From NCBI GenBank assembly GCA_003170935.1, contig PMYA01000136.1, forward strand, positions 11,140 to 19,843: a stretch of 8,704 nt of DNA, read 5' to 3'. Under the pieces are notes generated by a model. It ran no database searches. It was not told the DNA's origin and saw nothing but the letters and a program-made list of their open reading frames with translations. Shown one piece after another: positions 1 to 7,489 of this stretch. Positions within the stretch are counted from its first letter, which is position 1. Every line of letters starts with the position of its first letter. Origin of the DNA: Methanobacteriota archaeon (GTDB taxonomy: Archaea; Halobacteriota; Bog-38; Methanoflorentales; Methanoflorentaceae). The translations under genes were made by a program, and so were the position numbers.

Positions 1-825
1 GCCTGGTACCTCCTCGCGCGCGGTTGAGATCTCTCTCAAAGCCTCGCAATAGTTCGTCATGTCGGTCAGTATGACGAGCACGTGCAAGTTGTGGGTATAC
101 GCCAAATATTCTGCCACTGACAATGCGCATCGAGGCGTAGCAATACGTTCAATGGTCGGATCGTCCGCCAAATTCTGGAAGAAAACCACACGTTCAAGTG
201 CACCCGTCCGTTCAAAATCTCTCATAAAAAATGACGCGTCTTTGTAAGTAATACCCATAGCAGCAAAAATGACGGCAAAGTTCTCCCCTTCGCCCAGCAC
301 TTTCGCTTGTCGCGCGATCTGAGCGGCTAGTCTGTTTGCCGGCAAACCGGAACCAGAGAATATTGGCAGCTTTTGTCCGCGAACTAACGTGTTTAAGCCA
401 TCGATCGCCGACATGCCCGTTTGGATGAAGTCCGCAGGCTTGTCGCGGGCGTATGGATTTATCGGGGTTCCCGCTATATCTACGCGCTCTTCCGAAATGA
501 TGGCAGGCCCTCCATCTCTCGGATTGCCGACACCATCGAAAATCCTCCCTAGCATGTCAAGCGAGACGTTTATTTTTGGCGGTTCTCCCGTAAATCTGAC
601 CCGCGTTTCCAGGTCGTCGATGCCGCTAGTACCCTCGAAGACTTGAATGATCGCGAGCTCTTGCGAAACATCTAAAACCTGACCAGTCCGTTCCTCGCCG
701 TTTGCTAGTGTGATCTTGGCGGTCTCGCCGAACGAGACTCCTTTTACGTTTTCGGCGAATATCAGCGGCCCAGACACGTAGTTGATTGTCTTGTATTCTT
801 TAGTGAGCAAACTGTGGGACGTCAT
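1..825 (-). CDS. atpB: A-type ATP synthase subunit B (AhaB), N-terminal part, cut by window edge
   Basis: Non-catalytic, nucleotide-binding subunit of the A1 head, which alternates with subunit A in the A3B3 hexamer on the cytoplasmic side of the membrane. The window holds 275 codons from the ATG; the family is usually about 460 residues, so the C-terminal part lies beyond base 1. Visible parts are the N-terminal beta-barrel (about residues 10-80) and the start of the nucleotide-binding domain, with [18 protein letters not shown] at 157-174. This is the degenerate P-loop region typical of B subunits, lacking the GxxxxGKT of subunit [17 protein letters not shown] at 252-267 is also characteristic. 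The start overlaps the atpA stop as ATGA. A GGAGG inside the end of atpA, seven bases before the ATG, serves as ribosome binding site. No oddity is seen in the visible part. Confidence 0.97.
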   Translation of the reverse strand, partial: MTSHSLLTKEYKTINYVSGPLIFAENVKGVSFGETAKITLANGEERTGQVLDVSQELAIIQVFEGTSGIDDLETRVRFTGEPPKINVSLDMLGRIFDGVGNPRDGGPAIISEERVDIAGTPINPYARDKPADFIQTGMSAIDGLNTLVRGQKLPIFSGSGLPANRLAAQIARQAKVLGEGENFAVIFAAMGITYKDASFFMRDFERTGALERVVFFQNLADDPTIERIATPRCALSVAEYLAYTHNLHVLVILTDMTNYCEALREISTAREEVPG

Positions 826-2561
826 TTTGCGGCCTCCAGAGATTGGAAACTTCCGTATATTTTCTCAATAAGGCGTTCGATGGTGCCCACGTCTTTTTGT
901 TCCTTCATTCGCGCGATGTCAGTCTTGACAGGCAAGTCCAACATTTGTTGTAGCGCGACCCCCTTGCTTAAAGCCTCGATGGTTGCATCGTTGAAGGTGA
1001 GGATCGCTTTTAGCATCCAGTACTGCTTCTCAAGCGGGCAATAAGAGTCAATCTCGTCAAACGCGCTCTGCTGCAAGAAGTCTTCACGGATCATCCTCGT
1101 TACCTCAAGGATCGCCTTCTCCCCTTCCGGCAACGCGTCAGGACCCACCAGTTGAACGATCTCCTGCAGCTCGACCTCCTTTTGTAAGAGAAACATTGTC
1201 TGATCTCGAAGCTCTCTCCAGTCGTGCGCGATACTTTCCTCAAACCAGTCTTGGACGCTGTCGATGTAAAGTGAATAGCTGGTTATCCAGTTAACGGCGG
1301 GGAAATGCCGTCTGTATGCCAAGCTCGTGTCCAATGCCCAGAATGCTCCCGCTATTCGCAGCGTGTTTTGAGTGATCGGCTCTGAAAAGTCACCCCCTGG
1401 TGGCGATACTGCGCCGACGACTGTGATGGATCCAGTTCGTCCATCAGAGCCTGAGCAAACGACTCTTCCGGCACGCTCGTAAAAGGCGGCCAGCCGTGTG
1501 GCGAGATACGCGGGATACCCCTCCTCGCCGGGCATCTCTTCCAACCTTCCCGAGACCTCCCGAAGCGCTTCTCCCCACCGTGAGGTCGAGTCTGCCATCA
1601 AAGCCACGTCGTATCCCATGTCCCGATAGTATTCGGCCATGGTGATTCCCGTGTAAATCGAGGCCTCTCTTGCCGCCACCGGCATGTTCGAGGTGTTGGC
1701 GATCATGATAGTCCTCTGGATCAAGGGTTGCTTCGTCCGGGGGTCGACTAACGCGGGGAATTCAGTAAGAACGTCAGTCATCTCATTGCCTCTTTCCCCA
1801 CAGCCGATGTATACCACAATCTGTGCGTCTGCCCACTTGGCGAGCGTTTGTTCCGAGACGGTTTTTCCGGTCCCAAATCCGCCGGGAATCATGGCTGTAC
1901 CGCCCTTCGTCACCGGAAAAATGCTATCAAACACGCGCTGTCCGGTGAGCAAGGGCAAAGTAGGATCCAGTTTCTGTGCGTACGGCCTGCCAATTCTCAC
2001 TGGCCATTTTTGTATTAGCGTTATATTGGTGCCGTTATCTAAGACGCACACCGTGTCCTCAACGGCGTATGTTCCACTTTCTATTTCATCGATCGTCCCC
2101 GAAATATGGGGCGGAACCATGATTTTGTGCGTGATGTGATACTCATCGACAGTTCCAACGACATCTCCCGAAACGACAGGGTCGCCCTTACTCGCTGTGG
2201 CGGTGAACACCCATTGTCTTTTTCTGTCCACCCCTGGAAGTTTGATGCCACGTGAAATGAAGTCGCCGCTTTTTTCCATTAGTAAGGGTAGCGGTCTCTG
2301 AATACCATCGTAGATTGACGAGATTATTCCAGGGCCTAGCTCGACGCTTAGTGGACTTTCGGTACTCACCACAGGCTCTCCGACCTTGAGTCCTGACGTA
2401 TCTTCATAGACTTGAATGACTGCTTCATCTGCGTCTAATCGGATAATCTCTCCGTTGAGCTCCTCATCACCAACTTTGACCACGTCGTACAGTTTCGATC
2501 CCCTCATTTGATGAGCGTAAACAACGGGACCCGAAATCCGTGATATTGATCCTTGTAGCAT
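822..2561 (-). CDS. atpA: A-type ATP synthase catalytic subunit A (AhaA)
   Basis: Catalytic subunit of the A1 head, which makes or hydrolyses ATP at the A/B interfaces. At 579 residues it has the usual full length. Domains in order: beta-barrel (about 1-70), the A-type 'non-homologous' insertion (about 110-185), the nucleotide-binding domain (about 200-440) and a helical C-terminal domain. The P-loop reads GGFGTGKT at 227-234, with Lys233 and Thr234 expected to bind phosphate and Mg. GCGERGNEM at 253-261 contains the catalytic glutamate (Glu256). [14 protein letters not shown] at 322-335 is the Walker B region, and [13 protein letters not shown] at 383-395 is also conserved. No intein interrupts the P-loop. 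The ATG is preceded by AAGGAGA, six bases from the start, and follows the atpF stop by two bases. The P-loop differs from the common archaeal GPFGSGKT (see findings). Confidence 0.99.
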   Translation of the reverse strand: MLQGSISRISGPVVYAHQMRGSKLYDVVKVGDEELNGEIIRLDADEAVIQVYEDTSGLKVGEPVVSTESPLSVELGPGIISSIYDGIQRPLPLLMEKSGDFISRGIKLPGVDRKRQWVFTATASKGDPVVSGDVVGTVDEYHITHKIMVPPHISGTIDEIESGTYAVEDTVCVLDNGTNITLIQKWPVRIGRPYAQKLDPTLPLLTGQRVFDSIFPVTKGGTAMIPGGFGTGKTVSEQTLAKWADAQIVVYIGCGERGNEMTDVLTEFPALVDPRTKQPLIQRTIMIANTSNMPVAAREASIYTGITMAEYYRDMGYDVALMADSTSRWGEALREVSGRLEEMPGEEGYPAYLATRLAAFYERAGRVVCSGSDGRTGSITVVGAVSPPGGDFSEPITQNTLRIAGAFWALDTSLAYRRHFPAVNWITSYSLYIDSVQDWFEESIAHDWRELRDQTMFLLQKEVELQEIVQLVGPDALPEGEKAILEVTRMIREDFLQQSAFDEIDSYCPLEKQYWMLKAILTFNDATIEALSKGVALQQMLDLPVKTDIARMKEQKDVGTIERLIEKIYGSFQSLEAAK

Positions 2562-2563
2562 AC

Positions 2564-2884
2564 CTATCTCCTTACCACGATATTGTATCCGATCGCCCTG
2601 CGCAGCATTCTTTCGATATAATCGGCACGATCAATCCGTCGTGTTCGCGACGGTATGGAAATGATTATAGGTCGATGCGACTTTTCGATTTTTTCTAACA
2701 ATTTCGCATCTAGGGAGGCCATAAAGTCCTCGTTTATCGCGACAATGCCCGTATCATCTTTAAATAACAAGGAGGGAATAATCTTTTTAGCCTCTTCTTC
2801 CGTAGAAGCCTCAAGTACATCAACTCCAGCGAGTCGAAATCCTGGAGCTGTCTCTGGATCAGTTACTACAACAAATTTATACAA
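2564..2884 (-). CDS. atpF: A-type ATP synthase central stalk subunit F (AhaF)
   Basis: Small central-stalk subunit that binds subunit D in the rotor shaft and influences ATPase activity. The 106 residues match the normal family size. The N terminus ([20 protein letters not shown]) is the typical first strand and loop of this Rossmann-like fold, and the C terminus has the usual basic helix ([16 protein letters not shown]). The start is TTG, eight bases inside the end of atpC. I accept it because a strong GGAGG lies ten bases upstream, within the last codons of atpC, and because the family N terminus begins exactly here. No in-frame ATG is available until much later in the gene. Translation is probably coupled to atpC. 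The stop is two bases before atpA. Confidence 0.96.
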   Translation of the reverse strand: MYKFVVVTDPETAPGFRLAGVDVLEASTEEEAKKIIPSLLFKDDTGIVAINEDFMASLDAKLLEKIEKSHRPIIISIPSRTRRIDRADYIERMLRRAIGYNIVVRR

Positions 2885-3926
2885 ACACTAGTTCCTCCAT
2901 GAGTTCCTTTTCCGGAGTGTATTCTGTCTTGCAGGTCGCGATTATCCTGATGTTAGTTATTTCGTTTAACTTCGCCCACAAATAACCAATGACTAAAGCG
3001 ATGCTTAAAGGATCTCCTGAGAACTTGCTTAACGCTTTTTGCAGCACGAACGTATCGAGCGCTTTTTCAAGAGCCGAAATTCTCTCTGTTTTGATATAAT
3101 CGTCAGGAATTTCGGCTAAGAAACCATACGACGTGTTAGCTAATTGTGTGACGACCCCTTCTATTGTGTGCGCTTTGCTCACAGCCAGTAGCTTGTCGAC
3201 GTCCAACTCCTTTCCGCCGCGAATGAAGTAATACTGAAGGTCTTCTAGCTCGACTTTATCTCGTATGATGCGTAAGATGCTTTTTATGTTTGTCACATCT
3301 ATTTCCAGCTTAACCATCCCTCGGACGACCGTTTCGTCGTAAGAGTCGCCGGCTACAGCGTGTAACGCGCTGTCGAAGTAAAATTTGTCTAAGGCGTACT
3401 CTAAAACGACGAGATCCCTAGTTTCGCTATACTCTTTAAAATGTTGGGTCAGCGGGCGTGCATAGTCGATCCCCCACGTAGCGAGCAAATCGATTACAGC
3501 TTTGACATCTGGTTGTTTAACAAGTTCAATGAGCGTTGCATCATCGATCGCGCCTGCGGGTGCTAGGCTTGCAACAATCTCACTGGGAACTTCTTGGATG
3601 TTTTTTCCTCGCAAGATCGTCTTGATATTCTGGATGTCCCACTTGTTCAAGAAAACGTTGATAAAAGCCTCTTCTTCTTCTCCTTTTAAGAAAGTGTGGA
3701 TGAGTCGTAATTGTTTACCTAGATTTCGCCGTAATGCCTCCTCGACACAAGTGAGACCGGCAAACTGGACACTGGCATCTTCAATGTCTTGTCGATAGGG
3801 CGTGCTCGCTAACTCATCAATTACTCCTTCAATGTCAAGTTTTGCTGCTAGAGCCTCGAGCTCTTTGCGCTCTAACAAGCGACTTTTCATCCCCCGTATT
3901 CGAGTATTGACGAACTCGTAGTCCAC
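2877..3926 (-). CDS. atpC: A-type ATP synthase subunit C (AhaC, V-ATPase d-like), GTG start preferred
   Basis: Funnel-shaped adaptor that sits on the K ring and couples it to the central stalk D/F; it is related to subunit d (AC39) of V-ATPases. It is mostly helical and cytoplasmic, with three similar repeats in the family. The motif NTRIRGMKSRLLE close to the N terminus is the hallmark of this family. The open frame extends upstream to a TTG at 3950, but I prefer the GTG at 3926. It leaves 349 residues, starts one base after the atpE stop, has a GGTGG just upstream and gives the usual short N terminus before the hallmark motif. A GTG at 3935 is a further alternative. The end overlaps atpF by eight bases. 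Family assignment is firm; the exact start is not. Confidence 0.93.
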   Translation of the reverse strand: MDYEFVNTRIRGMKSRLLERKELEALAAKLDIEGVIDELASTPYRQDIEDASVQFAGLTCVEEALRRNLGKQLRLIHTFLKGEEEEAFINVFLNKWDIQNIKTILRGKNIQEVPSEIVASLAPAGAIDDATLIELVKQPDVKAVIDLLATWGIDYARPLTQHFKEYSETRDLVVLEYALDKFYFDSALHAVAGDSYDETVVRGMVKLEIDVTNIKSILRIIRDKVELEDLQYYFIRGGKELDVDKLLAVSKAHTIEGVVTQLANTSYGFLAEIPDDYIKTERISALEKALDTFVLQKALSKFSGDPLSIALVIGYLWAKLNEITNIRIIATCKTEYTPEKELMEELVFV

Positions 3927-3927
3927 C

Positions 3928-4512
3928 CTAACCACCGTAGAGAGTCGCAAAAATCTCTCGTCTCAAGAGCTCTTCAGCGTTAGCTAATCGTGATTCTATC
4001 GTATTGAAGACGACAATTTTGCCGTCTTTTGTGCTTACTTCGAGCCCCCCTAAACTAGTTAAGTCGGTGACATACTCGGAATTCTCATGCAATTCATTCA
4101 GCACTTGTTTGCAGAGGCTTTCATCCCGCTTGTCGATATGAAGCACCACCTTCTCAGCTTCTAGCGCGTCAACGGCTTCCAGGAGCATTTTTTTGAAGCG
4201 CTCTTCGTAGTTCCTATCATTTCTGAAGCCTTCTAAGCGTTTTTTAGCTTCAATGAACGCGCTTTTTATGACTTGCTCCTTCTCTTTTATGACACGCATT
4301 TTACTCTTGGCTTTTGCTTGGTAAATCAGTTTGTTTCGCTCGGTCTCGCCTGATTTTTGTGCCTCTGTGAGGTATTCAGTCTTGAACGATCCGGCCTTTT
4401 CTTCTGCAGCTCTTCTTATTTCGTTGGTCTCTTGGTGTGCCTTTTTTGTTATTTCATCGATTTTCTTTTTAGCGCTCACCTCCATAGACTCAATCAAATT
4501 TTCGAACGTCAT
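3928..4512 (-). CDS. atpE: A-type ATP synthase peripheral stalk subunit E (AhaE)
   Basis: Peripheral-stalk subunit that pairs with AhaH and ties the A3B3 head to subunit I so that the head does not turn with the rotor. Its 194 residues are normal for the family. About residues 1-100 form a highly charged coiled coil rich in Lys, Glu and Ala. The rest is a globular alpha/beta domain that contacts the head, including a conserved-looking GGLEVSTKDGKIVVFNTIE segment at about 154-172 and a C-terminal helix ending in ATLYGG. The stop is one base from the preferred atpC start. The ribosome binding site is weak (GGCGA about 9 bases upstream), which contrasts with other genes here. A 155-base spacer with a possible internal promoter separates it from atpK. 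Confidence 0.95.
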   Translation of the reverse strand: MTFENLIESMEVSAKKKIDEITKKAHQETNEIRRAAEEKAGSFKTEYLTEAQKSGETERNKLIYQAKAKSKMRVIKEKEQVIKSAFIEAKKRLEGFRNDRNYEERFKKMLLEAVDALEAEKVVLHIDKRDESLCKQVLNELHENSEYVTDLTSLGGLEVSTKDGKIVVFNTIESRLANAEELLRREIFATLYGG

Positions 4513-4587
4513 TTGGATCAGTCGCCTTTTTTCGGCTCTCCTTCGAAGAGTTTATTAAATTGGGGCACTCGCTTCATTCGTATGGTG

Positions 4588-4595
4588 ATTTATAA
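4588..4595 (-). promoter_or_regulatory. possible internal TATA box upstream of atpE
   Basis: The minus strand reads TTATAAAT here, about 76 bases before the atpE ATG. An archaeal start site about 25 bases downstream would give a leader of roughly 50 bases. It lies in one of only two large spacers in the operon. No clear purine-rich BRE precedes it, so this is only a candidate. Confidence 0.3.
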
Positions 4596-4630
4596 CGGAC
4601 GCTATGTTCTTTGCAGACGCTATCTCGCTA

Positions 4631-4659
4631 AATGTTTGCCACGTAATTGTCCAAACATT
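4631..4659 (-). promoter_or_regulatory. stem-loop directly after the atpK stop codon
   Basis: A perfect 8-bp inverted repeat (AATGTTTG at 4631-4638, CAAACATT at 4652-4659) with a 13-base loop begins eight bases after the atpK stop in the direction of transcription. No T-tract follows it, so it does not look like a classical terminator. A role as a 3' stabilising or processing hairpin for atpK mRNA is an inference. Confidence 0.5.
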
Positions 4660-4667
4660 GCTATGTG

Positions 4668-4886
4668 TTAAGCTAGAACAAAAAGAATTATCGCCGCGAT
4701 TACGAAGCCTAAAATGACTAATGTTTCGGGTAGTGCCACAAAAACGAGTGCTAAACCGAATAATTCTTGTTTTTCAGCAATTGCTCCTACTCCCGCTGCT
4801 CCTATTCGCGCTTGTGCGATCCCCGTACCGAGCGCACCTAACCCGAAAGCTAAACCAGCGCCAATAGGAATCCATTCTGAGACCAT
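4668..4886 (-). CDS. atpK: A-type ATP synthase rotor (proteolipid, c) subunit K (AhaK), single hairpin
   Basis: Membrane rotor subunit; many copies form the ring that carries ions past subunit I. The 72 residues form one hairpin: helix 1 about 6-36 (glycine- and alanine-rich, with GIAQARIGAAG at 22-32), a polar loop AEKQE at 37-41, and helix 2 about 43-71. The ion-binding carboxylate is Glu54 in ALPET, and Gln25 in helix 1 is the expected second ligand. The protein is therefore the simple two-helix type, not a duplicated or triplicated ring subunit as in some methanogens. It is preceded by an excellent ribosome binding site (GGAGTTGAT, one mismatch to the 16S complement, five bases from the ATG). 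Spacers of 123 and 155 bases set it apart from its neighbours, unlike all other genes of the operon. Confidence 0.97.
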   Translation of the reverse strand: MVSEWIPIGAGLAFGLGALGTGIAQARIGAAGVGAIAEKQELFGLALVFVALPETLVILGFVIAAIILFVLA

Positions 4887-4892
4887 TTTTTA

Positions 4893-4919
4893 TCAACTCC
4901 AATTGTTTCGACAAATCAT
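4893..4919 (-). other. eight-codon upstream ORF ending in the atpK ribosome binding site
   Basis: A minus-strand ATG with AGAGGA ten bases upstream opens an 8-codon frame. Its TGA stop lies inside the GGAGTTGAT of atpK, six bases before the atpK ATG. The arrangement would allow termination-reinitiation, but such a short ORF may well be chance. No similarity is claimed. Confidence 0.2.
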
Positions 4920-4988
4920 GTTTGTATGTCCTCTAGCCACAAGGATTCGTAGCGATATTTCGTTTCGTGGGACCCCGGCTCTTTACCA

Positions 4989-4998
4989 CTTTTATACC
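4989..4998 (-). promoter_or_regulatory. candidate TATA box for atpK
   Basis: The minus strand reads GGTATAAAAG, a good match to an archaeal TATA box, within the spacer after the atpI stop. A start about 25 bases downstream gives a leader of roughly 80 bases before atpK. The preceding AAGCAGG is a weak BRE. It could allow extra transcription of atpK and the genes after it. Confidence 0.45.
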
Positions 4999-5009
4999 TG
5001 CTTGTACGG

Positions 5010-6932
5010 TTATTTTGTCGTCCCTCGTTTGAAAGGATCGTACATCCTGCCTCCGCCCTCGTAAAACTTTGAGTAAAACTCTACGAGATGCAACCTGAGT
5101 GACTGGATCGAGGGGCTAAACATGCACAAAACGATATTCACTAAGTGAAGCAAAGCTGCGACCAAAAAACCCACTAGTACGATTCCCATTGAGCTTCCTA
5201 GCTTATTGGCTACGAGTGCCAAAACAACAGAAGCCATACCTATGGCCATAAGCCTCGCATACGATATGATGTTTGTAAGTGAACTCATAATGTCTATTGC
5301 CGCCACGATCCCCCCGCCATACCAAACTAACGGAAGTCCTATTAAAAGCAGAACGACGCTGGGCAGCATAAGGAGAGCTGGAATCACCGCAACAGCTGCG
5401 AGAAGAATCACTATTATACTCGTTAAGGTAAGCAGCATACCAACTTTTTCACATATGAGCTTTTTATGCCTCCGGGTCACGGCGTTTGTTAAGCCTAAAC
5501 TTAGGCCTAAAAAGACATGAAATACTCCAATGGCAATCGAAAAGATGAGAAACGGTACGATAATTTCCATTCTATCCAGTGTCAATCCATTAATGGTGGC
5601 CGGCTCTATCCAGCCCATCATTTGCCCAAGATTCCCAAAGAACTCGCCGAAGAGGTAGCCAAAGAACATGGTTGGAAATGAGCAGATGATCAGAATGTTC
5701 ATCAATTGCTTAATGGCGTGGCTGCGCAGTCCGTAGATTTTTCTCACGACGAGGGCAAAAGCAAGTATGCAGAGGCCATATCCGATATCGCCTACCATGA
5801 GGCCGAAGAAGAATGGAAAAAACACTGCCATCAAAGGAGTTGGATCAATCTCTCTGTATTGCGGCGCACTCATCAATCCAGTAAAAAACTCGAAGGGTTT
5901 GACGATTCGCGGGTTGTCATAAAACGATGGCGCCTTGTTCTGCTCGTTTCGACTCACCTTAATGTCGTTTACGATGACTCTGCCTTCAAAAGCCGCTTTC
6001 AACGCGTTTTTTGTTTTTGCTAGTTGCTTATTAGGCACCCAGCCCATCATTACGAAGGTATAGTCTGTTTGTCCGAACTTGGTAAAAACACTGAGCTCGT
6101 CGTTTCTATCCTCAAGAACGTCCTTGAGCACCGCAAGCCTTGGATACCATTGCCCCGACAAATCTGTTAATTCATCATTCACAGTACCGATTTCTGCAGT
6201 AGCTCGTTTCCGATTATCCTCCACTAACGTCAAGACTTCGTCAAACGGTTTGTCCAAATATTCAGGGGGCAGTCGGACTTCGTTGACATTTTGGGACCAA
6301 ATAAATGAATGCACCTGGTCTGAGTATGTCTTGTTGAACACCGTTACAGCAGCAGTTGTCGTCGCATCCACGTCTGCGGACATGAGCTCAAATTGATTAT
6401 GTGTAATCTCTGTCAGCGCTGCGCGTATAATGTCTAAGACTTCCTTAAACTCCTGCTGTATGAGAATGACGGTGACTTCGAATCCCTCTAAAGTAGGGAG
6501 TTGGGCCTCCAAAGGCTGTAATTTCTCAATAACTTGTTCGTAGTGAGCAAGATTGGTCAGGGTAAACTCAAGATCACTTTTTCGCGTTGCAAGCTCTTTC
6601 GTCGTCGTCTCGAGCTCGCTTATAACTTGGGTTGCCTCTTTGACGAGTTCTTCGTCATTCTTCCATCGAAGTCCTTCATAGGTTTGCGCGCGAAGCTCTT
6701 CGTTAATGGGCGTGGTGGGAAGCAGATGAAACATGCCGCTAACCTTAACTAGCGCGCCTGTGACGTCGGCCTTCGGGCCCGCTTTTACTCGTCGTAACAT
6801 CGTGTCTCCCGGAGCGATCGTTGTCGATACGTCCTCCAAATGCACCGTACCCAAGTTGTACAACAAATCTACTGTGCTGTGCAAGTCGTCTTTTGGTCCG
6901 ATAACCTGGATTTTGGTCATTTTTTGCAGCAT
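5010..6932 (-). CDS. atpI: A-type ATP synthase membrane stator subunit I (AhaI, V-ATPase a-like)
   Basis: Stator subunit that provides the ion half-channels next to the K ring and anchors the peripheral stalks. It has 640 residues from the chosen ATG. About residues 1-340 are soluble with coiled-coil segments. The rest is a membrane domain with seven or eight helices, beginning near PLMAVFFPFFFGLMVGDIGYG (about 366). SYARLMAIGMA (557-567) contains Arg560, matching the essential arginine of V-ATPase subunit a. SIQSLRLHLVEFYSKFYEGG near the C terminus is the other hallmark. The frame is open to a GTG at 6941 that overlaps the atpH stop. I prefer the ATG at 6932 because the GTGATC at 6941-6936 pairs with the 16S tail at the right distance, and because family members start with a short ML...M-T-K segment. 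Confidence 0.97.
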   Translation of the reverse strand: MLQKMTKIQVIGPKDDLHSTVDLLYNLGTVHLEDVSTTIAPGDTMLRRVKAGPKADVTGALVKVSGMFHLLPTTPINEELRAQTYEGLRWKNDEELVKEATQVISELETTTKELATRKSDLEFTLTNLAHYEQVIEKLQPLEAQLPTLEGFEVTVILIQQEFKEVLDIIRAALTEITHNQFELMSADVDATTTAAVTVFNKTYSDQVHSFIWSQNVNEVRLPPEYLDKPFDEVLTLVEDNRKRATAEIGTVNDELTDLSGQWYPRLAVLKDVLEDRNDELSVFTKFGQTDYTFVMMGWVPNKQLAKTKNALKAAFEGRVIVNDIKVSRNEQNKAPSFYDNPRIVKPFEFFTGLMSAPQYREIDPTPLMAVFFPFFFGLMVGDIGYGLCILAFALVVRKIYGLRSHAIKQLMNILIICSFPTMFFGYLFGEFFGNLGQMMGWIEPATINGLTLDRMEIIVPFLIFSIAIGVFHVFLGLSLGLTNAVTRRHKKLICEKVGMLLTLTSIIVILLAAVAVIPALLMLPSVVLLLIGLPLVWYGGGIVAAIDIMSSLTNIISYARLMAIGMASVVLALVANKLGSSMGIVLVGFLVAALLHLVNIVLCMFSPSIQSLRLHLVEFYSKFYEGGGRMYDPFKRGTTK

Positions 6933-6937
6933 ATTGA

Positions 6938-7261
6938 TCACTCTGGAGTTACGACGCTCAGAATCTTGTCGATCGCCTCTGGCAAGTGCTGTTCCCCTTG
7001 CAATCTGGCTGATTCTGCCTCTTCCTCGCCGCGCTGCTTGAGCTTTTCCACCTCGTCAAGGACGCTTGCTAGACCTTTTTTGTAGTGCTCATCGGCCGTA
7101 TTTTGTCCGTCGGTCTCGGCCTTTTTTATAATTTCAGCCGCCTCTCGTCTTGCGTCCGCTATAATCTGTTCAGCTTCTTGCCGTGCTTGGTCGGTCTCTA
7201 CGCTTAGCTCTACCTCTCTTTTCCTTATTTGCTGCAACAACGTAGGTTCCACTTCAGCCAT
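6938..7261 (-). CDS. ahaH: A-type ATP synthase peripheral stalk subunit H (AhaH)
   Basis: Long helical partner of subunit E in the peripheral stalk (the E-H, or E-G, heterodimer). At 107 residues it has the normal size. Almost the whole sequence is charged, rich in Glu, Ala, Lys and Arg, and lacks proline from about residue 7 to 93. This fits a continuous coiled coil, with Ala-rich stretches such as QEAEQIIADARREAAEII around 28-45 like those of other stalk helices. It is the first gene of the operon, as in methanogens such as Methanosarcina. The ATG is preceded by GGTGAGAGGA, whose AGGA ends seven bases from the start. The stop lies just before the preferred atpI ATG. Such low-complexity helices are poorly distinctive by sequence, so the position in the operon carries much of the assignment. 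Confidence 0.93.
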   Translation of the reverse strand: MAEVEPTLLQQIRKREVELSVETDQARQEAEQIIADARREAAEIIKKAETDGQNTADEHYKKGLASVLDEVEKLKQRGEEEAESARLQGEQHLPEAIDKILSVVTPE

Positions 7262-7420
7262 TTTTGAGTCCTCTCACCGTTTCTATCCTATAGCCCGCGT
7301 CGCTCCCTCAAATGCGTTGTGAGGCCATAACGTGGGGTGTTTTGAACTTTTTTTGTTGTGTCGCATTTCGTTTTTTCGGCTGCGCGTATAACTCGCTCTC
7401 TGCACCGGTCTATTGCTCCC

Positions 7421-7436
7421 ATTTTAAGTTTGTCGA
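7421..7436 (-). promoter_or_regulatory. candidate promoter (BRE + TATA) of the ATP synthase operon
   Basis: The minus strand reads TCGACAAA followed by CTTAAAAT, an acceptable BRE/TATA pair. Transcription about 25 bases downstream would give a leader of roughly 135 bases before ahaH, with A-rich runs (GCCGAAAAAACG and a run of seven A). Other AT-rich candidates exist in this spacer, so the choice is tentative. Confidence 0.4.
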
Positions 7437-7460
7437 CTAACGTTATAACATCGTTATCCA

Positions 7461-7489
7461 CAATGTGTCACCAAGATGTTACACTATTG
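7461..7489. promoter_or_regulatory. imperfect dyad, operator-like
   Basis: GTGTCAC and GTTACAC are near-perfect inverted half-sites (six of seven positions) separated by six bases. They are flanked by CAAT and, after one extra base, ATTG. The element lies about 35-65 bases upstream of the proposed TATA box of the ATP synthase operon, in the divergent region. A transcription factor site is the most natural reading; the factor is unknown. Confidence 0.4.

Noticed and set aside
1850..1890. Possible intein site in the atpA P-loop
   Set aside because: Some archaeal A subunits carry an intein here, but the P-loop in this window is continuous and the protein has normal length.
1684..2139. A 151-codon plus-strand frame inside atpA
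   Set aside because: It is fully antisense to conserved catalytic-domain sequence and shows no protein family pattern.
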